Positions 18,263 through 29,049 of a stretch of DNA of 64,000 nucleotides are shown here, one piece after another. The translations under genes were made by a program, and so were the position numbers. Under the pieces are notes generated by a model, which saw only the letters and a program-made list of their open reading frames with translations, did no database searches and had not been told where the DNA came from. The DNA is from Dyella halodurans (GTDB lineage: Bacteria > Pseudomonadota > Gammaproteobacteria > Xanthomonadales > Rhodanobacteraceae), in contig NZ_JAPDPF010000007.1 of NCBI RefSeq assembly GCF_026283925.1, positions 124,001 through 188,000 of the forward strand, read 5' to 3'. Each line of letters starts with the position of its first letter. The stretch's first letter is position 1.

Positions 18263-19253
18263 CGTGTACCAGAGTACGCCCAAAGGATTCGCCAGCGAGC
18301 ATGCGGCCGAAAACTTCCGGCAGTTGCTCGAGCGTGACCTCGCGCGTGGCGATGCGTTCAAGATGCTGCGGCTTCCAGTCGCTGGCCAGATGCGCCCAGA
18401 CGCGATCACGGATGTCACGTGCCGTACCGGCAGACGCAATGCCCAGCAGGCTGGCGCCGCGGATGATGAAGGGCATTACCGTACTTTCGAGTCCGATACC
18501 CCCGGCATTGCCGCAGATGGCGACGTTGCCGTAGGGGGCGATCAACGGCAGCAGGCCGGCCAGCATGCTGCCGCCCACGTTGTCCAGCGCGCCACCGAAG
18601 CGCACGGAATCCATTGGCTTGCCGCTGAAGGCGAGCTGGTGCCGGTCGATGCATTCGGCCGCACCCAGGTCACGCAGGAAATCGAAATGGGACGCCTTGC
18701 CGCTGATCGCGTGCACGGCGTAGCCGGCGCGGGTAAAGATGTCGATCGCCAGCATGCCCACGCCACCGGTGGCGCCGGTGACGGCGATCGGTCCCAGTGT
18801 CGGCGTCTGCTGGTTGTCCTGCATGCGCAGCAAGGCCAGCGCGGCCGTAAAGCCGGCTGTACCGATGATCATGCTGTCACGCAGGCTCAGGCCTTTCGGC
18901 AGCGGAATGGTCCAGGCCGAGGGCAGGCGAATGTACTCGGCGTAGCCGCCGTCGCGCGTTTCCGACAGACCGCTGCCGGTGCACAGCACGGCGTCGCCTT
19001 CCTTGAAAGCGGGATCGCTGGATGCGACCACGTGGCCGGCCACGTCGATGCCGCCATTGAGCGGGTATTGCCGAAGGATCTTGCCCTTGCCGGTGCCGGC
19101 TAGGGCGTCCTTGAAGTTGACCGAGGAGTACGCCACCTGGACCAGCACTTCGCCCGGCGAGAGCGCCGTGGCGCTGATTGTTTCGAGGCCGCCGCGGTAA
19201 CCCGCGTCGTCGTTGTGGATGCGGAAAGCGCGGAATGCGTTGGGTGTGCTCAT
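18249..19253 (-). CDS. acuI: Acrylyl-CoA reductase AcuI/YhdH family, zinc-independent MDR oxidoreductase
   Basis: A 334-residue medium-chain dehydrogenase/reductase. Family signatures are FKDALAGTGKGKILRQYP, GGIDVAGHV and the NADPH-binding VTGATGGVGMLAIDI; structural zinc ligands are absent. AcuI reduces acryloyl-CoA to propionyl-CoA with NADPH and protects against acrylate toxicity. ATG at 19253 is chosen (AGGA about 10 nt upstream). The last three residues (Gly-Met-Leu) and the stop are encoded by the terminal repeat of the adjoining element, so the native C-terminus may have been slightly altered. The LOG-family gene lies 31 bp upstream. Confidence 0.88.
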   Translation of the reverse strand: MSTPNAFRAFRIHNDDAGYRGGLETISATALSPGEVLVQVAYSSVNFKDALAGTGKGKILRQYPLNGGIDVAGHVVASSDPAFKEGDAVLCTGSGLSETRDGGYAEYIRLPSAWTIPLPKGLSLRDSMIIGTAGFTAALALLRMQDNQQTPTLGPIAVTGATGGVGMLAIDIFTRAGYAVHAISGKASHFDFLRDLGAAECIDRHQLAFSGKPMDSVRFGGALDNVGGSMLAGLLPLIAPYGNVAICGNAGGIGLESTVMPFIIRGASLLGIASAGTARDIRDRVWAHLASDWKPQHLERIATREVTLEQLPEVFGRMLAGESFGRTLVHVGML

Positions 19254-19284
19254 GGTCAATCCTGTCGAGGAGTCGTCGGGCCGC

Positions 19285-19881
19285 TCAGGCCTTCACGCTG
19301 CTACGGTCGATCCATTTGGGCGTGCGCTGGCCCTCGTAGCCTTCCATCCAGTCGAACAGCTGTCCCATGTCCTGACCGAACCATACACTCTCGCGCTGTT
19401 CGGGGCGCACGAAGCGCTCTGCCACCATGTGATCCATCATCGCGCGGAGCTGTCCGTAGTAGCCGCGCACATCGAGGAAGGCGCAGGGATAGCGATGCAG
19501 ACCAAGCTGCGCCCAGGTCAACATTTCGAACATTTCGTCCATGGTGCCGAAGCCGCCGGGTAGCGCGACAAAGGCGTCGGACAGTTCGTACATGCGCGTC
19601 TTGCGCTGGTGCATGGTGTCGACGACGACGATCTCGGTCAGGCCGGTATGGGCCACTTCGAGCTCGACCAGCTGGCGCGGAATGACCCCGATCACCTGGC
19701 CGCCGCCAGCCAGTACCGCATTGGCCACGGTGCCCATCAAGCCGACTTTGCCGCCGCCATAAACGAGCGCGATGCCGCGCCGGGCCATCTCGGTGCCGAA
19801 GGCGTGTGCCTGGTCGACGTAGTCAGGATGACTGCCGCTGCTGGAGCCGCAGTAGACGCAAAGGGCAGAGGGTTGGGGCAT
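19285..19881 (-). CDS. LOG-family protein, cytokinin riboside 5'-monophosphate phosphoribohydrolase-like
   Basis: A 198-residue Rossmann-fold protein (TIGR00730 type). It starts MPQPSALCVYCGSSSGSHPDY and has the catalytic signature PGGFGTMDEMFEMLTWAQLG, matching the PGGxGTxxE motif of LOG enzymes. These cleave nucleoside 5'-monophosphates to free base and ribose-5-phosphate; most bacterial copies probably act in nucleotide metabolism. The start was chosen at the first conserved strand; an upstream extension overlaps a palindromic repeat. acuI follows on the same strand. Confidence 0.9.
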   Translation of the reverse strand: MPQPSALCVYCGSSSGSHPDYVDQAHAFGTEMARRGIALVYGGGKVGLMGTVANAVLAGGGQVIGVIPRQLVELEVAHTGLTEIVVVDTMHQRKTRMYELSDAFVALPGGFGTMDEMFEMLTWAQLGLHRYPCAFLDVRGYYGQLRAMMDHMVAERFVRPEQRESVWFGQDMGQLFDWMEGYEGQRTPKWIDRSSVKA

Positions 19882-19913
19882 GGGGGAATGGGGTAGGCGG
19901 GGGTAACAAAGGC

Positions 19914-19943
19914 CCGCCATGCCGGCGCAAGCCGGCATGGCGG
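19914..19943. repeat. 13-bp GC-rich hairpin upstream of the LOG gene
   Basis: CCGCCATGCCGGC (19914-19926), loop GCAA, then GCCGGCATGGCGG (19931-19943). A perfect stem with a GNRA-type loop and no T-tract. REP-like in shape, but no second copy was seen in the window. Confidence 0.5.
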
Positions 19944-19971
19944 CGGTGGGTGTTAGCTACGTATATGCCAC

Positions 19972-20010
19972 AAAAGCGAACGGCCCGCTCATGTCGCCAC
20001 GAGCGGGCCG
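19972..20010 (-). terminator. Intrinsic terminator of the sucAB-lpd operon
   Basis: CGGCCCGCTC (19981-19990) pairs with GAGCGGGCCG (20001-20010), a perfect 10-bp stem. Read on the minus strand after lpd it is followed by TTCGCTTTTG. It lies 48 bp past the lpd stop. Confidence 0.8.
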
Positions 20011-20057
20011 TGGATCTCGTGACACAGGCCCTACTCGGCCGGCACGAGATGACGCCC

Positions 20058-21506
<1,449 letters not shown>

Positions 21507-21598
21507 CTAGGGGGGCGCGGCACATGAAATGCGGGGGAGGGATGCGGCGAGCGTGAATAAGGTCTCACGTTTCGCCGCCAGAGCTCCGTTACCTATTG

Positions 21599-21624
21599 GC
21601 ATGGATCGCCGAGGCGATCCATGC
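21599..21624. other. Perfect 12-bp stem-loop between sucB and lpd
   Basis: GCATGGATCGCC (21599-21610) pairs with GGCGATCCATGC (21613-21624) around GA, only 5 bp past the sucB stop. There is no T-tract on the minus strand, so a processing or mRNA-stabilising stem is more likely than a terminator. Confidence 0.5.
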
Positions 21625-21628
21625 GCGC

Positions 21629-22831
21629 TCAAATGCCGAGCAGCATGCGCTGCGGGTTCTCAAGCTGGTTCTTGATATCGACCAGGAACAGCACCGCGTC
21701 CTTGCCGTCGATGATGCGGTGGTCGTAGCTCAGCGCCAGGTACATCATCGGCGCGGCGATCACCTGGCCGTTCTCGACGATGGCGCGCTCCTTGATGGCG
21801 TGCATGCCCAGGATGGCGCTCTGCGGCGGGTTGACGATCGGCGTGGAGAGCAGCGAACCGAAGGTGCCACCGTTGGTGATGGTGAAGGTGCCGCCCTGCA
21901 GGTCGTCCAGGCCCAGCTTGCCGTCACGCGCCTTCTTGGCGTAATCGACGATGCCGCGCTCGACGTCAGCGAAGTTCATGTCCTGCACGTCGCGCAGCAC
22001 CGGCGTCACCAGGCCCTTGTCGGTGGAGACGGCGATGGAGATGTCCTGATAGCCGTGATAGACGATGTCGTTGCCGTCGACCGAGGCATTGACCAGCGGG
22101 TGGCGCTTCAGCGCTTCGGCAGCAGCCTTCACGAAGAAGCTCATGAAGCCCAGCTTCACGCCGTTGGCCTTCTCGAACGACTCGCCCAGCGCCTTGCGCA
22201 TCTTGACCACTTCGGCCAGGTTCACCTCGTTGAACGAGGTCAGCATGGCGATGGAGTTCTTCGACTGCATCAGGCGCTCGGCGATGCGCGCGCGCATGCG
22301 GGTCATCGGCACGCGCTCTTCCGGACGGGCGCCCGGCGTCGGCTTGGCAGCCGGCGCAGCGGCGGCAGACGCGCCACCCTTGCCGTAGTTCACCAGGTCT
22401 TCCTTGGTCACGCGACCGTCGCGGCCGGTACCGGCGACCTTGGAGGCGTCGATGTTCTGTTCGGTGGCCACGCGCAGGCCGGCCGGCGACAGGTCGGCAT
22501 TGCCGGCGGCAGTCTGCGGAGCGGCAGCGGCGGGTGCGGCGGCCGGAGCCGGCGCAGCAGCGGCGGGAGCGGCAGCCGGAGCAGCGGCCACGGCACCTTC
22601 CTCGATCACCGCGATGACCTGCTGGCTGGTCACCGTGTCGCCGGTCTGGAACTTCAGTTCCTTGATCACGCCATCGACCGGGGCGGGCACTTCCAGCACG
22701 ACCTTATCGGTTTCGAGGTCGACCAGATTCTCGTCGCGCTTCACTGCATCACCGGCTTTCTTGTGCCAGGTGGCGATGGTGGCGTCGGAGACGGACTCGG
22801 GCAGGACGGGGACTTTGACTTCGATAGACAT
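21629..22831 (-). CDS. sucB: Dihydrolipoyllysine-residue succinyltransferase, 2-oxoglutarate dehydrogenase E2
   Basis: A 400-residue E2 starting [20 protein letters not shown] with AAGGA 7 nt upstream. It has a single lipoyl domain (lipoylated Lys in [11 protein letters not shown], about 43), an Ala/Pro-rich flexible linker (about 80-120), a peripheral subunit-binding domain ([33 protein letters not shown]) and the catalytic acyltransferase domain ending [15 protein letters not shown] with the active-site His/Asp motif. It transfers the succinyl group to CoA. It lies 20 bp after sucA. Confidence 0.97.
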   Translation of the reverse strand: MSIEVKVPVLPESVSDATIATWHKKAGDAVKRDENLVDLETDKVVLEVPAPVDGVIKELKFQTGDTVTSQQVIAVIEEGAVAAAPAAAPAAAAPAPAAAPAAAAPQTAAGNADLSPAGLRVATEQNIDASKVAGTGRDGRVTKEDLVNYGKGGASAAAAPAAKPTPGARPEERVPMTRMRARIAERLMQSKNSIAMLTSFNEVNLAEVVKMRKALGESFEKANGVKLGFMSFFVKAAAEALKRHPLVNASVDGNDIVYHGYQDISIAVSTDKGLVTPVLRDVQDMNFADVERGIVDYAKKARDGKLGLDDLQGGTFTITNGGTFGSLLSTPIVNPPQSAILGMHAIKERAIVENGQVIAAPMMYLALSYDHRIIDGKDAVLFLVDIKNQLENPQRMLLGI

Positions 22832-22851
22832 ATGGAATCCTTGGGGGTCTC

Positions 22852-25698
22852 TTATTCTGCCGCGTGATCGGTGCCGATCGGTGCGACCAGCGCCTGCTCG
22901 ACGAGTGCTGCCTGTTCGGCGACATGGGTATTGAGGTGGCCAGCGGCCGGCGCCGGCGAGCGCGCGCGTCCCGCGTAGGACAGGCTTTGCTTGCTGCTGA
23001 CACAGGCCTGCAGGTGGTGGCGGATCTGGAACCACGCGCCCTGGTTCATCGGCTCTTCCTGACACCAGATGACTTCCTTGGCGGCCGCGTATTTTTCCAG
23101 CTCGGCGGTGACTTCCGGACGCGGGAACGGGTACAGCTGTTCCACGCGCACGATGGCCACGTCGGTGAGGCCGCGCTTCTCCGCGTCCTCCAGCAGGTCG
23201 TAATAGACCTTGCCCGAGCACAGCACCACGCGCTTGACCTTCTTGGCCGGCAGCTCGCGATGCTCCGGGATCACCAGCTGGAAGCCGCCGGTGGCGAGCT
23301 CGTCCAGGGTGGACACGGCCAGCTTGTGGCGCAGCAACGACTTCGGCGTCATCACGATCAGCGGCTTGCGCGTCGGGCGCACCATCTGGCGGCGGATCAT
23401 GTGGAAGGCCTGGGCCGGCGTGGTCGGCACGCAGACCTGCATATTGTCGAGCGCGCACAGCTGCAGGAAGCGCTCGATGCGCGCCGAGGAGTGCTCGGGG
23501 CCGGCGCCTTCATAGCCGTGCGGCAGGAACAGCGCGAGACCGCACAGGCGGTTCCACTTCGCTTCGCCGGAGCTGATGAACTGGTCGATCACCACCTGGG
23601 CGCCATTGGCGAAGTCGCCGAACTGGCCTTCCCAGATATTGAGCGTGTACGGATCGGTGGTGGACTGGCCGTACTCGAACGCCATCACCGCTTCTTCGCT
23701 GAGCAGCGAGTCGATGATCTCGACGTCAGCGCCGTCGCGCACGTTCGCCAGCGGCATATAGGTATAGCCGGTGTTCTGGTCGTGCAGCACCGCATGACGA
23801 TGGAAGAACGTGCCGCGACCGCAGTCCTGGCCGACCAGGCGCAGGTTGTAGTTCTCGTCGATCAGCGTGGCGTAGGCCAGGTTTTCGGCGAAACCCCAGT
23901 CACCGGCCAACTCGCCGCTGGCCATCTTGGCGCGGTCGTCGTAGATCTTGGCGACGCGTGCCTGCAGGGTCAGGTCCTTCGGGTACTTCAGCAGCTGATT
24001 GGCCAGCTCGACCAGGCGCTGCTTGTCCACGCCGGTGTTGGCCGGGGTGGACAGCTTGCCGCCGATGAAGACGTCCCAGTCGACCTCGATGTCCTTGACC
24101 AGGGCCGTGGTCAGCTCGGTCATCGGCTCGCCGGCTTCGAGGCGGGCACGATAGTCGTCGAACATCTTCTGCGCGTCGCCGTCAGCCAGCAAGCCATCCT
24201 TCACCAGCCGCTGCGCATACAGATCGCGGGCGGTGGGGCGCTTGCGGATGATCTGGTACATCACCGGCTGGGTGGCGGCCGGTTCGTCGGCTTCGTTATG
24301 GCCATGGCGGCGGTAGCACACCAGGTCAAGCACGACGTCCTTGCGGAACTGCTTGCGGAAGTCGTAGGCCATGCGGGTGGCCTGGATCACGGCCTCCGGG
24401 TCGTCGCCGTTCACGTGGAACACCGGCGCGTTGACCATCTTGGCCAGGTCGGTGCAGTACAGGGTGGAACGGGCGTCCTGCGGATTGGAGGTGGTGAAGC
24501 CGACCTGGTTGTTCACCACGATGTGCAGGCTGCCGCCGATCTTGAAGCCGCGGGCCTGCGACATGTTGAACAATTCCATGTTCACGCCCTGGCCGGCCAG
24601 CGCCGCGTCGCCATGCACCAGCACGGCCAGCGACTGCTTGTGCTCGGTATCGCGGCGGCGCGTCTGGCGCGCGTGCACGGAACCGGCGACCACCGGATTG
24701 ACGATTTCCAGATGCGACGGGTTGAACGCCAGCGCCACGTGGGTGCCGCCGTTCGGCGTCTTGACGTCGGCGGAGAAGCCCAGGTGGTACTTCACGTCAC
24801 CCGAGTGCGCCGGATCATCCGGATGGTCGAACTTGCCTTCGAACTCGTTGAACAGCGTGCGCGGCGGCTTGCCGAGGATGTTCACCAGCATGTTCAGGCG
24901 GCCACGATGGGCCATGCCGATCACGACTTCCTTGATGCCGTTGTCGCCGGCGGCGCGGACCACGTCGTCCACCATCGGGATCAGGCTGTCGCCGCCTTCC
25001 AGCGAGAAGCGCTTCTGGCCGACGTACTTGGTGTGCAGGTAGCGCTCCAGGCCTTCGGCGGCGGTCAGCCCGGCCAGCACGCGCTGCTTGCCCGCCTTGT
25101 CCAGACCGGCGCTGCCATTGGCCTGCTCGAGACGGGTGTAGATCCAGTTACGCTGCTCATGATTGCTGATGTACATGAACTCGGCGCCGAGCGTGTTGGT
25201 GTACACCTGCTTCAGTCGCGCGATCAGGTCGCGCAACTTCATGCGCTGGCCACCGCCGGCAAAGTTGCCGCAGTCGAACGCGGTGTCCAGGTCGGCGTCG
25301 CTCAGTCCGTGGAACGACAGCTCCAGATCCGGCGCCGGCAGCTTTTCAGCCAGGCCGAGCGGGTCAAGATTGGCAGCCAGGTGGCCGCGCGAGCGATAGG
25401 CGGTGAGGATGCGCAGCACGCCAGCCTGCTTGCGGGCGTGGGCGTCGTCCATCGGGCCGGCAACCGTGGCAACCGCGCTGCGGCGCTGCTTTTGCGCGGC
25501 CTCTATACGCGCAATGGCCGCAGAGTGGGGAACGTCCCCGGACTCGCGGCCTTTGAAGGATTCGAAATATTTGCTCCAGTCGGCGGAGACCGAGGACGGG
25601 TCTGCCAACCAGGATTCATAGAGCTGTTCGATATATTCGGCGTTGCCGCCGGCGAGTTGGGAGGATTCGAGGAACTCGCGGATCAGATTAGTGCTCAC
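22852..25698 (-). CDS. sucA: 2-oxoglutarate dehydrogenase E1 component
   Basis: A 948-residue thiamine-diphosphate enzyme with a GTG start ([30 protein letters not shown]). The N-terminal E2-binding segment, the dehydrogenase core ([38 protein letters not shown], the ThDP/Mg2+ site) and the transketolase-like C-terminal half ([36 protein letters not shown]) are all present. It decarboxylates 2-oxoglutarate in the TCA cycle. It is the first gene of sucA-sucB-lpd, with a well-placed promoter about 75 bp upstream. Confidence 0.98.
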   Translation of the reverse strand: MSTNLIREFLESSQLAGGNAEYIEQLYESWLADPSSVSADWSKYFESFKGRESGDVPHSAAIARIEAAQKQRRSAVATVAGPMDDAHARKQAGVLRILTAYRSRGHLAANLDPLGLAEKLPAPDLELSFHGLSDADLDTAFDCGNFAGGGQRMKLRDLIARLKQVYTNTLGAEFMYISNHEQRNWIYTRLEQANGSAGLDKAGKQRVLAGLTAAEGLERYLHTKYVGQKRFSLEGGDSLIPMVDDVVRAAGDNGIKEVVIGMAHRGRLNMLVNILGKPPRTLFNEFEGKFDHPDDPAHSGDVKYHLGFSADVKTPNGGTHVALAFNPSHLEIVNPVVAGSVHARQTRRRDTEHKQSLAVLVHGDAALAGQGVNMELFNMSQARGFKIGGSLHIVVNNQVGFTTSNPQDARSTLYCTDLAKMVNAPVFHVNGDDPEAVIQATRMAYDFRKQFRKDVVLDLVCYRRHGHNEADEPAATQPVMYQIIRKRPTARDLYAQRLVKDGLLADGDAQKMFDDYRARLEAGEPMTELTTALVKDIEVDWDVFIGGKLSTPANTGVDKQRLVELANQLLKYPKDLTLQARVAKIYDDRAKMASGELAGDWGFAENLAYATLIDENYNLRLVGQDCGRGTFFHRHAVLHDQNTGYTYMPLANVRDGADVEIIDSLLSEEAVMAFEYGQSTTDPYTLNIWEGQFGDFANGAQVVIDQFISSGEAKWNRLCGLALFLPHGYEGAGPEHSSARIERFLQLCALDNMQVCVPTTPAQAFHMIRRQMVRPTRKPLIVMTPKSLLRHKLAVSTLDELATGGFQLVIPEHRELPAKKVKRVVLCSGKVYYDLLEDAEKRGLTDVAIVRVEQLYPFPRPEVTAELEKYAAAKEVIWCQEEPMNQGAWFQIRHHLQACVSSKQSLSYAGRARSPAPAAGHLNTHVAEQAALVEQALVAPIGTDHAAE

Positions 25699-25773
25699 GT
25701 CACCACCGGTGAGGAAGGAAGGCTTTCAGCCGTTCCGACCGGGGGGGACGGATGGCTGGGAAAAATCCTGTTA

Positions 25774-25804
25774 ATTATAGCCTCGTGCTGCTGCGACGCG
25801 GCAA
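25774..25804 (-). promoter_or_regulatory. Candidate promoter of sucA-sucB-lpd
   Basis: On the minus strand a consensus -10 TATAAT (25774-25779) lies about 75 bp before the sucA start; TTGCCG (25799-25804) is a possible -35 at 19-bp spacing, slightly long. The rest of the 258-bp gap up to 25956 shows no gene. Confidence 0.6.
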
Positions 25805-25956
25805 GCCGAAGCGTCCATCCAAAGTGGGGTTGATGCGCCATATTTCGAGCCCCGGGGTATCGACCATCGTCGTAGAGCGCTGTTTTTCACCGACTCATGG
25901 CATTTTCGTGACGCCTAGACACCTGCGCCAAAGCCGTAGTGTCGTTCAGCCAGCGG

Positions 25957-26904
25957 CTAGAGATCGAGCGGCTGCAGCGCGCTGGCCCGTGCCGAACGCT
26001 CCCACACTTCATTGAAGTGCTGCAGCAGCGGCGCCTGCGCCGCGCGGTCAGCCAGGGCGGCGCGGCCGGCAGCACGCTGAGCGTCGGGCTGGAACAGGTA
26101 GCCACCCTGGTCGGTGAGCAGGTAAGACGAGCTGTAGGCCAGATCGAGCTCCTCGAGCGGCGTCCGCACCAGCAACACGCTGGGCAGGCGCTGGGCGAGG
26201 GCGATCAGGCGGTGGCTATCGCGCAACGCGGCTGCCGGGTCGTGCAGCAGGATACGAATCTGGGCGCCGCGGCCCGAGGTGGCGATGCGGCGCAATTCGG
26301 CCAGTTCCTGCGCGCTGGCATAGACGTCATCGGTCAGACTGGGTTGATAGATGGACAGGCGACAGCCTGCCTCGCTCAGCAGGCGCTGGCGGCTGGCAGC
26401 GATATCGCTGCGGCTGTTGGCGGGCAGTGCATCGGCCGAGGCCACCGGATGGCTGGGTTCCGCCCGCTCGAGCTCGAGGCGCATGGTCTGGTGGATGAGC
26501 CCGGCATCCTCGAACCTGTCGCCAACAGCCACGAATCCTTCGCGCTGGTAGAAGGCGATGGCTGCGATCTGGGCATCCAGGGTGACCTGGGTCTGGCCCT
26601 GGGTTCTGGCCCGGGTGACCAGCTCGCGTAGCAGCGCGGCACCAACGCCCTGGTTGCGCCACGGCTGACGCACGGCGACCCGGCCGATCTTCCCTTGCGG
26701 GGTGAGGCGGGCGCAGCCGATGGCCTCACCCTGGCCGTCACGTGCAAGCAAATGAACGGAGACGGTATCCAGCTCGTCCCGTTCGAGTGCCTCGGGCAGG
26801 CGGTGTTCCACCAAGAAGACTTCCCGACGAAGGTCGCACAAGGCCTGGCATTCGCTGGCGCGAGCCCAGTCGGCGCTTTCGACGTGGAAGTCCTGCAGCT
26901 TCAT
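25957..26904 (-). CDS. GNAT N-acetyltransferase with an uncharacterised C-terminal domain
   Basis: A 315-residue two-domain protein. The N-terminal half (about 1-150) is a GNAT fold with the acetyl-CoA loop region [22 protein letters not shown] and a C-terminal GNAT strand FYQREGFVAVGDRFEDAGLIHQTM, close to ElaA/YjdJ-type enzymes. The C-terminal half (about 165-315) is a separate domain with SRSDIAASRQRLL and LIALAQRLPSVLLVRTPLEEL and no motif I can assign. Its ATG overlaps the stop of roxA by 4 nt, so the two are translationally coupled. The acetylated substrate is unknown. Confidence 0.8.
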   Translation of the reverse strand: MKLQDFHVESADWARASECQALCDLRREVFLVEHRLPEALERDELDTVSVHLLARDGQGEAIGCARLTPQGKIGRVAVRQPWRNQGVGAALLRELVTRARTQGQTQVTLDAQIAAIAFYQREGFVAVGDRFEDAGLIHQTMRLELERAEPSHPVASADALPANSRSDIAASRQRLLSEAGCRLSIYQPSLTDDVYASAQELAELRRIATSGRGAQIRILLHDPAAALRDSHRLIALAQRLPSVLLVRTPLEELDLAYSSSYLLTDQGGYLFQPDAQRAAGRAALADRAAQAPLLQHFNEVWERSARASALQPLDL

Positions 26905-28094
26905 CGGCGGCGCGTTTTGCGGGCGACCAGGTGGCCATCATTGACCAGCGCCAGCAGCAGGGTGCGCTCGGCGGCTGGGATCTTCTTGCCAGGACTCAAC
27001 TCGCGCTCGCGGCACAGGCGTTCGGCCAGTTCGATCGATGCCGGATACGCATGGCCGTTGACGAACAGCGTGGCATCACGCTTGCCACGTGCCCAGGCCA
27101 TGCGGGCCCAGGGATGGCGCAGCAGCTGCGCACCGCCATCCAGCTGCTTGAGCAGGGCGGCCTCGGTCACCGGCTTCTCGGGTGGCACCGGCACCTGGGC
27201 ATTGCGATAGCGCGTGATGAAGCGTCCAAACCAGTCGATCAGGGTGAGTTCGTCCAGCGCCGCCGCAAACGGCAGGGACTTCTTCAGGCGGGCGACAGCG
27301 GCGCGATCGATCTCGCCGACGGCCTTGGCGGGGCTGAGGTCGGCGTCGCTGTAACGCAGTTCGTCGGGCAGGCGCTCGGCCAGGTAATCGGCAAGGTCGC
27401 CGGTGAGTTCGGCCTGCGAGGGCGCGCGCATGCCGACCGAGATGGTCATGCAGGGGCCGCCGAAGGCAATGCCGTCATGCGGTGCACCGGGCGGCAGGTA
27501 AAGCATGTCACCCGGGTCCAGCAGCCATTCGTGGTCGGGGTCGAAGTGCTGCAGCTGCTTGAGCTCCACGTCAGGGCGGAAATCCTTCGGTGCATCCGGG
27601 TCGGTGCTGATCGCCCAATGGCGCTGGCCAATGGCCTGCAGCAGGAAGACGTCGTACTGATCCACGTGCGGGCCCACGCCGCCGCCGGGCTCGGCGTACG
27701 AAATCATGATGTCGTCCATGCGCCAGCTGGGCAGGAAGCTGAAGCTCGTCAGCAGGGCCGCGACGTCGGCATCCCACTTGTCCACGTCCTGCACCAGCAG
27801 GGTCCAGTTGCGTTCCGGCGTCTTGGCGAAATCGGCCTCGCTGAGCGGGCCGGTCTTGACCTGCCAGCGATCGCGCTTTTCATCATGCACGATCAGGCGT
27901 GACAGGGCCGACTCCTCACAGGCGAGGCCGGCCAGGTCGTCAGGTTCGATGGGCGACTCGAAATCGGCAAAGGCCTGGCGGATCAGCAGGGGGCGCTTCT
28001 GCCAATAGTCGCGCAGGAATTGTGCGGGGCTCATGCCCAGCGGCTGCTTGGCGCTGCCGCGGACTTCGATGGGGAGGGGGCGGGATGTGCTCAT
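26901..28094 (-). CDS. roxA: Ribosomal protein uL16 arginine hydroxylase RoxA (YcfD-type JmjC cupin)
   Basis: A 397-residue 2-oxoglutarate/Fe(II) oxygenase. The N-terminal LGMSPAQFLRDYWQKRPLLIRQAF is typical of YcfD. The iron ligands lie in GGGVGPHVDQYDVFLLQ (HxD) and in the later PGDMLYLPPGAPHDGIAF (distal His); a winged-helix-like C-terminal region follows. RoxA/YcfD hydroxylates an arginine of L16 near the peptidyl transferase centre. It heads a two-gene unit with the GNAT gene (4-nt overlap). Confidence 0.93.
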   Translation of the reverse strand: MSTSRPLPIEVRGSAKQPLGMSPAQFLRDYWQKRPLLIRQAFADFESPIEPDDLAGLACEESALSRLIVHDEKRDRWQVKTGPLSEADFAKTPERNWTLLVQDVDKWDADVAALLTSFSFLPSWRMDDIMISYAEPGGGVGPHVDQYDVFLLQAIGQRHWAISTDPDAPKDFRPDVELKQLQHFDPDHEWLLDPGDMLYLPPGAPHDGIAFGGPCMTISVGMRAPSQAELTGDLADYLAERLPDELRYSDADLSPAKAVGEIDRAAVARLKKSLPFAAALDELTLIDWFGRFITRYRNAQVPVPPEKPVTEAALLKQLDGGAQLLRHPWARMAWARGKRDATLFVNGHAYPASIELAERLCRERELSPGKKIPAAERTLLLALVNDGHLVARKTRRR

Positions 28095-28139
28095 TCGCTT
28101 ATTCTAAGCGAATAGCGAGACGGGCTCGGTTGACCGCGA

Positions 28140-28889
28140 TCAGTGACCCAGGAAGATTCGCGCCACGTTGTTGAGGCCGATCGCCAGCACGGCGAGCGCG
28201 GCCAGCACGGTGGCCGCACGAGGGGGCATCTTGCGCGCCAGCAAGGCGCTCACGGGCGCGGCTAGCACGCCGCCAGCGATCAGGCCCAGCACCGAGCTGC
28301 CATGGGGCAGGCCGACCTGCATGAAGAAGCTGATGCTGGCCACGGCGCTGACCACGCATTTGGCCAGGTGCACGGTGCCGATCACCATGCGCGGCCTGAC
28401 CCCGCGAGCCACCAGGGTAGGGACGCTAAGCGCGCTCCAGCCGCCGCCAGCGACCGCGTCGGCAAAACCGGCGAGCAGGCCCAGCGGGCGGGTGATGCGG
28501 GGTGTTTCGTCATGCAGGCGATGGCCCCGGACCGGGCGAAACAGCAGGAACAGGCCCATGCCGATCAGGTAAGGGGTAAGCACCAGTTTCATCCAGGCGG
28601 GCGGCACATGGCTCACCACGTACACGCCGAGGGTGGCGCCGATCGCCCCGGGGACCACCAGGGCCCAGAACAGCCGCCGCAGCACGTTGCCGGCCATCAG
28701 ATGGCTGATGCCGGAGGCGCCGCAGGTGAAGGTTTCCGCATAGTGCACGCTGGCGCTGGCCAGTGCCGGCGGTACGCCCAGCGCCAGCAGCAAGGCCGCC
28801 GAGGTGACGCCGTAGGCCATGCCTAGTGCACCGTCGACGAGCTGGGCGAGCGCGCCGATGACGGCGTACGTAAGAAAATCCGTAGGCAT
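28140..28889 (-). CDS. TSUP-family transporter, TauE/SafE-type sulfite/sulfonate exporter
   Basis: A 249-residue membrane protein with about seven to eight hydrophobic helices. The internal duplication typical of TauE/SafE is visible: GALAQLVDGALGMAYGVTSA in the first half and GLLAGFADAVAGGGWSALSVP in the second. It is divergent from cysJ across a 160-bp intergenic region. Export of sulfite or an organosulfur compound would fit the sulfate-reduction cluster, because sulfite is the toxic substrate of CysJI. The substrate is inferred from position. Confidence 0.87.
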   Translation of the reverse strand: MPTDFLTYAVIGALAQLVDGALGMAYGVTSAALLLALGVPPALASASVHYAETFTCGASGISHLMAGNVLRRLFWALVVPGAIGATLGVYVVSHVPPAWMKLVLTPYLIGMGLFLLFRPVRGHRLHDETPRITRPLGLLAGFADAVAGGGWSALSVPTLVARGVRPRMVIGTVHLAKCVVSAVASISFFMQVGLPHGSSVLGLIAGGVLAAPVSALLARKMPPRAATVLAALAVLAIGLNNVARIFLGH

Positions 28890-28936
28890 GGGCTATGGGA
28901 AAGGGTCGATGGCGCCAGTGTAGGGGAGTCCCGCTC

Positions 28937-28951
28937 CTTATTGGAAATAAG
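28937..28951. promoter_or_regulatory. Candidate LysR/CysB-type operator between tauE-like gene and cysJ
   Basis: CTTATT-GGA-AATAAG is a perfect 15-bp interrupted palindrome with the T-N11-A spacing of LysR-type regulators. It sits in the divergent 160-bp region upstream of cysJ. CysB is encoded in the same cluster, so it is the natural candidate; binding is not shown by sequence alone. Confidence 0.45.
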
Positions 28952-29049
28952 CGCGTGGACATATGGATATGCCAACACGTCCTTTCACATGACGTGTAGT
29001 GATGACTACTTTGGGTGGCCAGAAGTATGGACGTCCAAAGGAAGTCGAT

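Noticed and set aside
17478-19103. 541-codon plus-strand open frame across pilH, the repeat element and acuI
   Set aside because: It spans three unrelated features, is antisense to acuI and pilH, and its middle is the structured repeat. No coding evidence.
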